A DNA stretch of 40,994 nucleotides from Campylobacteraceae bacterium (lineage in GTDB: Bacteria; Campylobacterota; Campylobacteria; Campylobacterales; Arcobacteraceae). Below, piece by piece: positions 26,999 through 34,375 of the stretch. The stretch covers positions 1 to 40,994 of the forward strand of contig JABSOM010000020.1 of the NCBI GenBank assembly GCA_013215945.1. The letters run 5' to 3'. Every line of letters starts with the position of its first letter. Position 1 is the first letter of the stretch. The position numbers and the translations under genes were made by a program. The notes under the pieces were generated by a model, which was not told the DNA's origin, searched no databases, and worked only from the letters and a program-made list of their open reading frames with translations.

Positions 26999-28011
26999 TG
27001 ACATTACGTTTATCTTCTCCTTTAGATATGCATATTCATTTTCGTGATGAAGAAATGCTAAAACTTGTTGCTCCTTTAACTGCCAAAACATTTTCAGGTG
27101 CATTAATAATGCCTAATTTAGTTCCTCCAATTACCACAAAAAAAGCACTTCTTTCTTATATCGAAAGAATAAAAGAAGCTACAAAAGAGCAGAATGATTT
27201 TGAAGCATTTGTAACGTTGTTTTTTCAAGCCGATTATTCTTATGAATTTTTAAAAGACATAAAAGATTCTATTATTGGAATTAAATTATATCCTGCTGGC
27301 GTTACTACGAACAGTGAAACAGGTGTTTCTTCTATGGATATTAATGTATTAAGACCTACCTTAGAGTCTATGAGTAAATTAGGAATTCCTTTATGTGTTC
27401 ATGGTGAAACCAATGGTTTTGTAATGGACAGAGAAAAAGAATTTATGCCAATTTATGAATCTATTGCATCTGCTTTTCCTGATTTAACTATTATTATGGA
27501 ACATATTACAACAAAAGCAGCGGTTGATTTATTGGATAAGTATACAAATCTTTATGCCACAATTACTTTGCAGCATTTAATTATTACTCTTGATGATGTG
27601 GCAGGTGGAATGTTAAAACCTCACTTATTTTGTAAACCCATTGCTAAAAGACCTGAAGACAGAGATGCTTTATTGCATCTTGCAGTTTCCGGCCATCCTA
27701 AAGTAATGTTTGGTTCAGATTCAGCGCCTCACCCAAAACACAAGAAAGAGTCCTGTGGCTGTGCCGCAGGTGTTTTTACCGCACCTATTGCACTGCAAGT
27801 TTTAGCACAAATTTTTGAAGACAATAATGCTTTAGATAATTTGGATAAATTTATTTCTTTAAATGCCAGAGAGATTTATAAATTCACTCCTATTGAAAAA
27901 ACAATTACTTTAATAAAAAAGGACTTTAGTGTTCCTTCTTCTTATGATGGTTTTAATCAAACAGTTGTACCTATGTTTGCAAATGAAAGTATTCCTTGGA
28001 GTTTAAAGTAA
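26998..28011 (+). CDS. pyrC: Dihydroorotase PyrC
   Basis: This 337-residue class II dihydroorotase closes the pyrimidine ring in de novo UMP synthesis. It has the zinc-binding His12-x-His14 (DMHIHFRD), the modified-lysine region around GIKLYPAG, CVHGE, MEHITTK and the GSDSAPHPKHKKESCGCAAG block beginning at residue 239. Its ATG overlaps the glnK2 stop by one base, so its translation appears coupled to a PII gene, an arrangement that links pyrimidine synthesis to nitrogen supply in this genome. It is full length with all visible metal ligands. Confidence 0.95.
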
Positions 28012-28031
28012 AGAAGTATTTATAAGTAAAA

Positions 28032-28057
28032 AGCCAGATACTTATCCGTATTTGGCT
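28032..28057. terminator. Shared bidirectional terminator, pyrC and fliM
   Basis: AGCCAGATAC (28032-28041) pairs with GTATTTGGCT (28048-28057) with one G-T wobble and a 6-base loop. A T-rich run follows on the plus strand and A-rich DNA precedes it, so it can stop both convergent genes. It overlaps the last codons of fliM. Confidence 0.7.
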
Positions 28058-29148
28058 GCTTCTTTTTCTCTAAGAAGTCTTTTGATATTTTCAGTAGCTG
28101 CTTTTGATTTAATATCTCTTTCTTTTCTTATCGATCTTAGTGCTTCTAGTGTTTCTTGTTTTTCATGATCAAGATTTGACATTATTTGTATGGCTTTTCT
28201 ATTATTCGATATTCCAGAACTAGCTAGAAACTTTTCTTTATTATTTATATAAATTTTTGCAGAAGAAGAACTTGCATTTTTTGAAAATAAAATAATATCA
28301 TCTACTTGTAAATCAAGCAACTCAGAAACACTAAGTTCTGTTTCTGCAAGCATTGCTTCCATTTTCATTTTAGCACCTGCTAATAAAGTAGTGATATCTT
28401 GACGCCTACTTGCTTTTTTATTTACTGCTTCTGAGAACATTTTCTCAACAATCTTATTTAATAGATTTTCAATATAAGAAATAGGATAACAAACAGATAA
28501 AAAACCAGATTCTTCATCAATGGTTATTTCTAAAACAACTAATAGTACAATTTCATGATCTGAAATAATTTGAATAGCATTTGCATTGGTATCACGTGAT
28601 TCAATATGAAAGTTAATGGTAGAAATTTCTTTCCAAGCTTTTTCCATATGTTTAACAAACATTTGATAAAAATGATCAAAAATCTCCACTTCTATTTCTG
28701 TTAATTCCCTATCTAAGTTATCACTTGAAGCAACCGCCCCCGAACCTAAAAGTTCAGCAATTATTTTATGAGAAATACCTGGATTACACTCAATTACAAT
28801 ACGACCTTCTAAGGGTTTTATTGACAATGTATTTAGTGAGGTTAATTGGGGAATGGATAAAATAAATTCTCCATATGTCATTTGTTCAATGGAATAAAGT
28901 TTTATGTCTACAATTTTCCTTAACATTGCGGAAAGGTCTGTAATTAAATCTCTTAACATTTTATCATGTAAAGATGAAAATGCTTTGAATTGTTCATTTG
29001 ATATTCTATTTGGTTTTTTAAAATCGTAAATAGAGTAGTTCTTTTCTTTTGAAACTATGGGTTCGTCATTGGTAACCTCAATATCGTCACCTTGTTCTGC
29101 AATATCTAAGAGTGCATCAATCTCATCTTGACTTAAAAATTCTGCCAT
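28042..29148 (-). CDS. fliM: Flagellar motor switch protein FliM
   Basis: The 368-residue protein forms the middle of the cytoplasmic C-ring and sets rotation direction. Its N-terminus MAEFLSQDEIDALLDI carries the EIDALL motif (residues 9-14) that binds phosphorylated CheY. The middle domain includes the usual GELLGSGAV-like segment (ELLGSGAVASSDN), and the C-terminal SpoA-type domain is present (ELSVSELLDLQVDDIILF). It starts one base after the flgI stop, with GAGGA inside the end of flgI, so the two are cotranscribed. The C-terminal tail (ETLEALRSIRKERDIKSK) is charged and helical. Confidence 0.95.
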   Translation of the reverse strand: MAEFLSQDEIDALLDIAEQGDDIEVTNDEPIVSKEKNYSIYDFKKPNRISNEQFKAFSSLHDKMLRDLITDLSAMLRKIVDIKLYSIEQMTYGEFILSIPQLTSLNTLSIKPLEGRIVIECNPGISHKIIAELLGSGAVASSDNLDRELTEIEVEIFDHFYQMFVKHMEKAWKEISTINFHIESRDTNANAIQIISDHEIVLLVVLEITIDEESGFLSVCYPISYIENLLNKIVEKMFSEAVNKKASRRQDITTLLAGAKMKMEAMLAETELSVSELLDLQVDDIILFSKNASSSSAKIYINNKEKFLASSGISNNRKAIQIMSNLDHEKQETLEALRSIRKERDIKSKAATENIKRLLREKEAAKYG

Positions 29149-29149
29149 T

Positions 29150-30202
29150 CTATCCTCTTATCTCTAATTCTATATCTAAAGCGCCTAGGTCTTTTATCAT
29201 TTTAATTGTATTTATAATATCGCTCATAGGAAGTTTCATAACTTTCATTGCTCTTACTAAATCTGATACAGTAGGTAACTCTTTCGTATTTATTAATGCA
29301 TTATTAATATCAACTTGCACAGGTTTATTTCCAATAGTTACATCATCTCCAATATCAACGCCTAGGTTTACTTCATTATTTTCCCATTCTAAATCATTTA
29401 GTTTCGTTTTTCGAATACGAATAGTGAAGTTATCCCTTGCTATGGTTACTGGTTGAATGAAAATGTTTTCGCCTGCAATAATAGTTTCTGTATTCATATC
29501 AATAATAAGACGTTTTTTCATTGTAGTGTCGATTTCAATATTTTGAACAATGGCTAAAAACCTAACAATAGAGATGTCTTTTGGTTTTTGTACTTCTATG
29601 GTTCTTGTATCTAAAGCAATAGCAAGGCGTTTTCCAAAACGTTCATTAATTTTTCTTTCTATTAAATCTGCATATTTAGCAGAATTTCTAATCAAACTTA
29701 AGCGGATTTCTTTTTGATCTCTTAATTTATAAGGAATTTCATTTTCAATGGTTGCCCCATCATAAATATACCCAGTGGTTGCATTGTTTTCACCTGCTAC
29801 AATAGTTCCTTGTGCAATGGCATAAACTTTTCCATTGACTGCTTTTAGTTGTGTGAGTAAGAGTTCTCCGTGATTAATGGACTTAGCATCCCCAATTGCA
29901 GAGATTTTGACTTTTATTGTATCCCCTTGTCTTGAAAAAGCGGGTAACTCACTGGTGACCATAACTGCTGCAATGTTCTTTGATGAAATCGAAGAAGATG
30001 GAATTTTAATATATGAGTTTCTTAAAAGATTTTGTAAGGATTGCATGGTAAACTTTGATTTGTCACCTGTTCCTGCAAGTCCAACAACTAAACCATAACC
30101 AAGAAGTTGATTGTTTCTTATTCCCACTACATTAGTAATATCTTTTATTGTTTGTGCATATATATGTGTAAAAAGTAAAAAAATTACTAGAATATATTTC
30201 AA
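29150..30202 (-). CDS. flgI: Flagellar P-ring protein FlgI (TTG start)
   Basis: The 350-residue protein begins at a TTG with AAAGG 7 bases upstream. Residues 1-16 are a Sec signal peptide (ILVIFLLFTHIYA, then Q), and the mature start TIKDITNVVGIRNNQLLGYG is typical of FlgI. The later IQPVTIARDNFTIRIRKTK and LPTVSDLVRAMKVMKLPMSDII blocks confirm it. It assembles the P ring around the rod in the peptidoglycan layer; its L-ring partner FlgH is encoded at 33613 on the other strand. It is the first gene of a two-gene unit with fliM. Confidence 0.95.
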   Translation of the reverse strand: MKYILVIFLLFTHIYAQTIKDITNVVGIRNNQLLGYGLVVGLAGTGDKSKFTMQSLQNLLRNSYIKIPSSSISSKNIAAVMVTSELPAFSRQGDTIKVKISAIGDAKSINHGELLLTQLKAVNGKVYAIAQGTIVAGENNATTGYIYDGATIENEIPYKLRDQKEIRLSLIRNSAKYADLIERKINERFGKRLAIALDTRTIEVQKPKDISIVRFLAIVQNIEIDTTMKKRLIIDMNTETIIAGENIFIQPVTIARDNFTIRIRKTKLNDLEWENNEVNLGVDIGDDVTIGNKPVQVDINNALINTKELPTVSDLVRAMKVMKLPMSDIINTIKMIKDLGALDIELEIRG

Positions 30203-30257
30203 TTAATGCCTTTAATCTAAATTGATATATTTTATCTAAAATTTTATAAAATTCAGT

Positions 30258-30263
30258 TATAAT
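30258..30263 (+). promoter_or_regulatory. -10 box TATAAT for the rightward flagellar operon
   Basis: TATAAT lies 27 bases before the TTG start at 30291, in the 88-base gap between divergent flgI and the acidic protein gene. No sigma-28 or sigma-54 type motif is evident in this gap. Confidence 0.45.
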
Positions 30264-30290
30264 CATAAATAAAATAATTTAGGTTAATCT

Positions 30291-31469
30291 TTGAATATAT
30301 ATATTTATGGAAATAATGACTTTACCAAAGAGATGCATGATGTCTTAGATTATGGAAATATTAGAAACAGACTAGACGAGTATGGTGTAGTCATTGATAT
30401 TAATAGTCTTGATGAGCTTAAAAAAACCATTGAAGATTTCCCAGATTATATATACTTAATTGATGAATCCAAAATCATCAGTGAAAACTCCCTCTTATCC
30501 AAATTCAAATTTTTACATGCAAAAGATGCTATTGAACACAATTTTTTAATTGAACATGGTATAGAAGATATACAAATCGATTCAATAAAAGACATACCTA
30601 AACACATAATACAACGCATTGAAATTTTAGAAGCAACAAAAAATGTTGGAAATGACAGCGATAATATTCAAGACTCAATTATTGAAATTGTAGAAGATGC
30701 GTATGAAAACAATTCTGTAGATGCAATAAAAGAGTTAAATCAAAGTACTTATTTTCTGGAAGACGAAGTAGACCCTCATCTTGAATTAGATGATGAGTTA
30801 ACAACTTTATTACGAAGTACTTCTGATATTAGTGAAAAAAAAGCAGAAAATATAAAAGAGATTGAGAATGTTATAAAAGAAATTGATGATAAAGAAGAAA
30901 TAACTTCTCTAAACCAAGATGATTTCGATGAAAATGATGTACTTAAGTCTTTGGATAATGTTTTATTTGATGAAGAAAATAGTGAGCTTGATGAAATTAA
31001 AGCTATTGCTGATGATTTTGATACACAAGAAGATAATCTTTCTGAAGATGATATGAAAAATCTGCTTTTAGATTTAGATGAAAATATAGACAGTGATGAA
31101 TATGAAACAATGTTTGAAAATATAGATGAAAACATACACAGAGATGATGTGCCAGAGGATAAGGACATATTAGATAGAATAGAACATGAAGATATGTTTA
31201 ATTCACTAAATGGAATTAATACTACTAATGAAACTTTAAAAGAAGGAGCAGCAATGGCAAATGATTTTTCTTCATTAGATGAACTTAAAGAAAGTGATAT
31301 TTTAAGTGCCTTAAATGGTACTACTGTAAGTGATGTCAATATAAATAACAGCAATACTAAAAGTGAAAGTATACAAGTTAATCTTGATAATATTAATGAT
31401 ATCACGGCTTTATTGGGAAAACTACTTAATAATAAAACATTAGAGATAACGATTAAAGTGAAAGATTAA
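30291..31469 (+). CDS. Acidic unknown protein at the head of the fliQ operon (TTG start)
   Basis: I do not recognise this 392-residue protein. It starts at TTG with TTTAGG upstream. Residues 1-110 look folded (MNIYIYGNNDFTKEMHDVL, then alternating strands and helices). Residues about 115-350 are very rich in Asp and Glu and probably disordered, and the last 30 (NLDNINDITALLGKLLNNKTLEITIKV) look structured again. Four short repeats of the form acidic-D-[VMI]-x-x-x-L-[LN]-like occur at ENDVLKSLDN (214-223), LSEDDMKNLLLD (250-261), HEDMFNSLNG (299-308) and ESDILSALNG (334-343). These resemble the FliM N-terminal EIDALL motif. Its TAATG junction with fliQ puts it in the flagellar operon. Confidence 0.75.
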   Translation: MNIYIYGNNDFTKEMHDVLDYGNIRNRLDEYGVVIDINSLDELKKTIEDFPDYIYLIDESKIISENSLLSKFKFLHAKDAIEHNFLIEHGIEDIQIDSIKDIPKHIIQRIEILEATKNVGNDSDNIQDSIIEIVEDAYENNSVDAIKELNQSTYFLEDEVDPHLELDDELTTLLRSTSDISEKKAENIKEIENVIKEIDDKEEITSLNQDDFDENDVLKSLDNVLFDEENSELDEIKAIADDFDTQEDNLSEDDMKNLLLDLDENIDSDEYETMFENIDENIHRDDVPEDKDILDRIEHEDMFNSLNGINTTNETLKEGAAMANDFSSLDELKESDILSALNGTTVSDVNINNSNTKSESIQVNLDNINDITALLGKLLNNKTLEITIKVKD

Positions 31470-31741
31470 TGAATTTTGACCTAATTAGTATTGCACAAGG
31501 TACCGTTAAAATTATTCTTATTTTAGGTTTACCTTCTTTATTAGTTAGTATGATTATTGGTTTAACTATTTCTATTTTTCAAGCAGTAACTCAAGTAAGT
31601 GATGCTTCTTTGTCTTTTGTTCCTAAAATGGTTATTGTTTCTATTTTTATTTTAATCACTTTACCTTGGGTAGGTGATCATCTTTTTGAATATACAGAAA
31701 ATTTGTGGGGGCAAATACTTATTTTTGGAGATAATTCATGA
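31469..31741 (+). CDS. fliQ: Flagellar export apparatus protein FliQ
   Basis: The 90-residue protein has the two FliQ membrane helices (about 15-40 and 52-70) and the conserved GLPSLLVSMIIGLTISIFQAVTQ and LSFVPK segments. It is part of the FliPQR gate of the type III export channel in the inner membrane. The start overlaps the preceding stop by one base and its own stop overlaps the next start by four bases, so the three genes are translationally linked. Confidence 0.95.
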   Translation: MNFDLISIAQGTVKIILILGLPSLLVSMIIGLTISIFQAVTQVSDASLSFVPKMVIVSIFILITLPWVGDHLFEYTENLWGQILIFGDNS

Positions 31742-32133
31742 TTAAAAAATTGCATAAACTTAAAAAAATGCAAACCGATCAAAAAATAATTGAAAAAAAT
31801 ATAATAACGAATGCAATTGAGAGTATTGATAGTGAGATATTGTTAACAAAAAATAAAATCAATCAAGCTTCTGTAACAAAATACGGAGCTATATCTGATT
31901 TCGCAGTTCTTGCTATGCATAAAAATTCAATGAAACTGCATTTAACAAAATTGGGCATTAAAAAAAATGCTTTGGTTATTAAAGAAGATGGTTTTATTAA
32001 AGATATTCTTGTTTTACAAAAAGAAACTGAACAGTTCGCATATATTTTAGATGAAGAGAGAAAAGAGTTAATTAAAAAACTATTGATTGCAGATGATGAA
32101 GCAGCTGCTGAATATATGCAAAGTAAATATTAA
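31738..32133 (+). CDS. FliJ-like coiled-coil export protein (putative)
   Basis: The 131-residue protein is basic and almost all helical, with long heptad-like stretches (MIKKLHKLKKMQTDQKIIEKN and VLQKETEQFAYILDEERKELIKKLL). This is the profile of FliJ, the small stalk protein of the export ATPase FliI. Sequence identity to FliJ is not obvious, and the call rests on shape and position between fliQ and a motE-like gene, where FliJ-like genes sit in related genomes. It starts at an ATGA overlap with fliQ. Confidence 0.55.
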   Translation: MIKKLHKLKKMQTDQKIIEKNIITNAIESIDSEILLTKNKINQASVTKYGAISDFAVLAMHKNSMKLHLTKLGIKKNALVIKEDGFIKDILVLQKETEQFAYILDEERKELIKKLLIADDEAAAEYMQSKY

Positions 32134-32142
32134 AGGCAAACA

Positions 32143-32622
32143 TTGAAATTTATTATAGTATTAATCTTAAGTGTTACTTTTCTTTTTTCTGCATCTAAAA
32201 GTGCTAATTTAGAAAAAGAAAAAAAAGAAGTTATTCAATTAAAAAAAGACTTGAACCAATTTTATACAAAAAAAGAGAATGAATATCAAGATCGTAAAAA
32301 AGAATTGCAAGTTATTTTATCAAAAATTAAAAAAGAAAAAAAAGCTATACAAAATATATACGATAAAAATATGCTTACATTAAAAAATATTAAAGGTGTT
32401 GTAGTAGGAAAAACAACAAAAATATATAATGGAATGAAACCAAAAGATGCTGCAAAAATTTTTAATAAATTGATTGAAGATGGAGAAATTGATGATGTTT
32501 TTGATATACTCTTAAAACTAAAAGAGAAAAAGACAACATTGATACTGCGCTTTTTAAGCACGGAATATTCTGCAAATATTACAAAAATGTTACAAAATTA
32601 TAATATAACTAAAGGCAAATAA
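32143..32622 (+). CDS. MotE-like periplasmic protein (TTG start)
   Basis: The 159-residue protein has a signal peptide (1-17, FIIVLILSVTFLFSA), a long charged coiled coil (about 22-75), and a C-terminal MgtE-N-like segment (YNGMKPKDAAKIFNKLIEDGEIDDVFDILLKLKEKKTTLILRFL region, from about 94). This layout matches MotE, the periplasmic chaperone of the disk protein MotC in Campylobacterota-like motors. A TTG start follows an AAAGGC ribosome binding site. It lies directly before fliL with a one-base stop/start overlap. Confidence 0.75.
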   Translation: MKFIIVLILSVTFLFSASKSANLEKEKKEVIQLKKDLNQFYTKKENEYQDRKKELQVILSKIKKEKKAIQNIYDKNMLTLKNIKGVVVGKTTKIYNGMKPKDAAKIFNKLIEDGEIDDVFDILLKLKEKKTTLILRFLSTEYSANITKMLQNYNITKGK

Positions 32623-33152
32623 TGGCTGAAGAAGAAAAAGAAGCAAAAAGTGGTGGAAAAGGAATTTTAATAGTATTAATAGCATTAATTGTTATTTTAT
32701 TATTAGCTGTTGTTGGTGGGGGATATTTTCTATATACGGAAATGAATAAAGCAGCTAATCCTGGTGGGGCTATGCAAGAAAAAACAGTTATGAAAGCAGA
32801 TGCAAGTGGCGAAAAAGCTAATTTTCAAGCTGCGATTAATGATTTGGTTTTAAATATCACTAATGCTAAGGGCAGAGAAAAGTTAATGAAATTATCGTTT
32901 ACTCTCAAAAGTTCAGAAGAAACAATTGAAGGTTTAATTGAAGAGAATAAAGCTGAAATTGTTGATGTTGTTATTGCTCAAATTTCAGCACGTTCATCTG
33001 AAGAATTGTTAACTGTTGGTGGAAAAGCTTTATTAAAAGAAGAATTATTAGAAGAAATTAATTCTGTAATTAACGAAGCAACCTCTGATAATTCAGATAT
33101 AAAAAGAAACAGTGTTAAAAAATTGTTTTTTACATCTTTTGTAATTAAGTAG
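32622..33152 (+). CDS. fliL: Flagellar basal body-associated protein FliL
   Basis: The 176-residue protein has a short charged cytoplasmic N-terminus, one membrane helix (about 15-37, ILIVLIALIVILLLAVVGGGYF) and a periplasmic FliL domain with the family pattern DLVLNITNAKGREKLMKLSFTLK and IRD-like RSSEELLTVGGKALLKEELLEEIN. FliL encircles the stator near the C-ring and supports torque. It sits in the flagellar operon with a one-base overlap to the motE-like gene, and its tail KLFFTSFVIK is typical of the family. Confidence 0.93.
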   Translation: MAEEEKEAKSGGKGILIVLIALIVILLLAVVGGGYFLYTEMNKAANPGGAMQEKTVMKADASGEKANFQAAINDLVLNITNAKGREKLMKLSFTLKSSEETIEGLIEENKAEIVDVVIAQISARSSEELLTVGGKALLKEELLEEINSVINEATSDNSDIKRNSVKKLFFTSFVIK

Positions 33153-33161
33153 GATAAAAAA

Positions 33162-33626
33162 ATGATAGTTACAGTCAAACGCTCAAAAAACAAAAAAATG
33201 CGAATATTATCCTTCATTGCTTTAGGAATAATGTTTTTTGCTTATTATAATTATATGAGTGAAGAGTATGGACAAGATCCTAAACAAATGATTGTAGAAA
33301 AAAAAGTAGATTCTTTAAAACTTCAAAAAAGCAAATTAGCAAAACGTTTGGAAAAAGTTATTTATAAAGAAATTGAAGCCAGCATCGATTTAATTGGACA
33401 AGAATATATAAAACAAGTAAAAGTAGTGAAAAACAAGGTAGTAATTATTACTGAAGCAGATACTAATATTGATGCTATTACTGTTAGGTATGGAAGTATT
33501 GCTTTGGTTAAAAAAAGTAAAGAAGATACCAAAATTGCAATTGATATTAAATACATTATTGATGCAAAATACAAAAGTGATTTACATATAAGAAAAAGTA
33601 CTGAGATGAAAAATGATAAAAAATAG
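33162..33626 (+). CDS. Unknown single-pass membrane protein between fliL and flgH
   Basis: The 154-residue protein has a basic N-terminus (VKRSKNKK), one membrane helix (about 14-32) and a periplasmic region with a charged helix (about 45-70) and alternating strands (YIKQVKVVKNKVVIITEADTN, ITVRYGSIALVKKSKEDTKIAIDIKYI). No known family is recognised. It starts at AGGAT spacing 10 bases after fliL, and its last 14 bases overlap the flgH start. The order suggests an envelope accessory of the motor or a helper for L-ring assembly, unproven. Confidence 0.65.
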   Translation: MIVTVKRSKNKKMRILSFIALGIMFFAYYNYMSEEYGQDPKQMIVEKKVDSLKLQKSKLAKRLEKVIYKEIEASIDLIGQEYIKQVKVVKNKVVIITEADTNIDAITVRYGSIALVKKSKEDTKIAIDIKYIIDAKYKSDLHIRKSTEMKNDKK

Positions 33627-34317
33627 CATTCTTTCTTTTTTTACACTTATGTTGCTTCTTGGATGCACCAGTCCTGAAAAAATAAATTTTGATAAACCAA
33701 TTATCCAAATTCCTAAAAAAATGCCAGCTCCTATAAATAACAAAGGATCTTTGTACTCTAGACAAGGTGCTTCTTTATTTGCTGATAAAAAAGATTTACA
33801 AATAGGGGATATCATACAAGTTGTGATTGCAGAAGAATTAAGTGGAGATACCAATAATTCAAGAGATCTTTCTCGTTCCAATAAGAGTGGTTTTGGAGGT
33901 GGTGTAGCTGCTCCTACTACAGGAAATACACTAAATGATAGAAGCCAAGGTTTTGTTGATAAATTTAATAAAAACTTTGGTTTTGGAATTTCTACTGAGT
34001 CTAGTTCTGCTTTTAAAGGGAGTGCTAAATCTTCTTTAGATGAAAGTTTTAATACAACAATATCTGTAATTATTGAAGAAACTTACCAGAATGGTAATTA
34101 TTATATCAAAGGTGGCAAAGAAATGTTAATTGATGGACAAAAACAAGAAATAAAAATATCTGGAATTATCAGACCTTATGATATCAGCACAGATAATTCA
34201 ATTTCATCTTCACAAATTGCCAATTTAAAAATTTTGTATATAAAAGAAGGGGATGAAAAAAATGCTGTTCATGTACCATGGGGAACAAAGGTCTTAAATA
34301 TAATCTGGCCCTTTTAA
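33613..34317 (+). CDS. flgH: Flagellar L-ring protein FlgH
   Basis: The 234-residue outer membrane lipoprotein has the lipobox LLLGC with acylated Cys18. FlgH features are SLYSRQGASLFADKKDLQIGDIIQVVIAEEL, a Gly/Ser-rich linker, NGNYYIKGGKEMLIDGQKQEIKISGIIRPYDIS and the ending WPF. It builds the outer membrane bushing around the flagellar rod. Its start lies within the end of the preceding unknown gene, implying coupled translation. It ends the operon that starts at 30291; a 58-base gap with a possible promoter follows. Confidence 0.95.
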   Translation: MIKNSILSFFTLMLLLGCTSPEKINFDKPIIQIPKKMPAPINNKGSLYSRQGASLFADKKDLQIGDIIQVVIAEELSGDTNNSRDLSRSNKSGFGGGVAAPTTGNTLNDRSQGFVDKFNKNFGFGISTESSSAFKGSAKSSLDESFNTTISVIIEETYQNGNYYIKGGKEMLIDGQKQEIKISGIIRPYDISTDNSISSSQIANLKILYIKEGDEKNAVHVPWGTKVLNIIWPF

Positions 34318-34341
34318 TCTAATTTTAAGAAATGTAATGTA

Positions 34342-34358
34342 ATAATTAGACTAATTAT
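34342..34358 (+). promoter_or_regulatory. 17-bp dyad before flgK
   Basis: ATAATTAG-A-CTAATTAT is a perfect inverted repeat 17 bases before the flgK ATG, directly before the AAAGGAG. It may be an operator or RNA hairpin. The gap shows no convincing sigma-28 or sigma-54 consensus. Confidence 0.45.
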
Positions 34359-34375
34359 ATTGTAAAGGAGTTAAA

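Noticed and set aside
30776-31405. 209-residue minus-strand ORF under the acidic protein
   Set aside because: The Ser/Leu-rich composition is what antisense of Asp/Glu codons gives; no start signals or family features.
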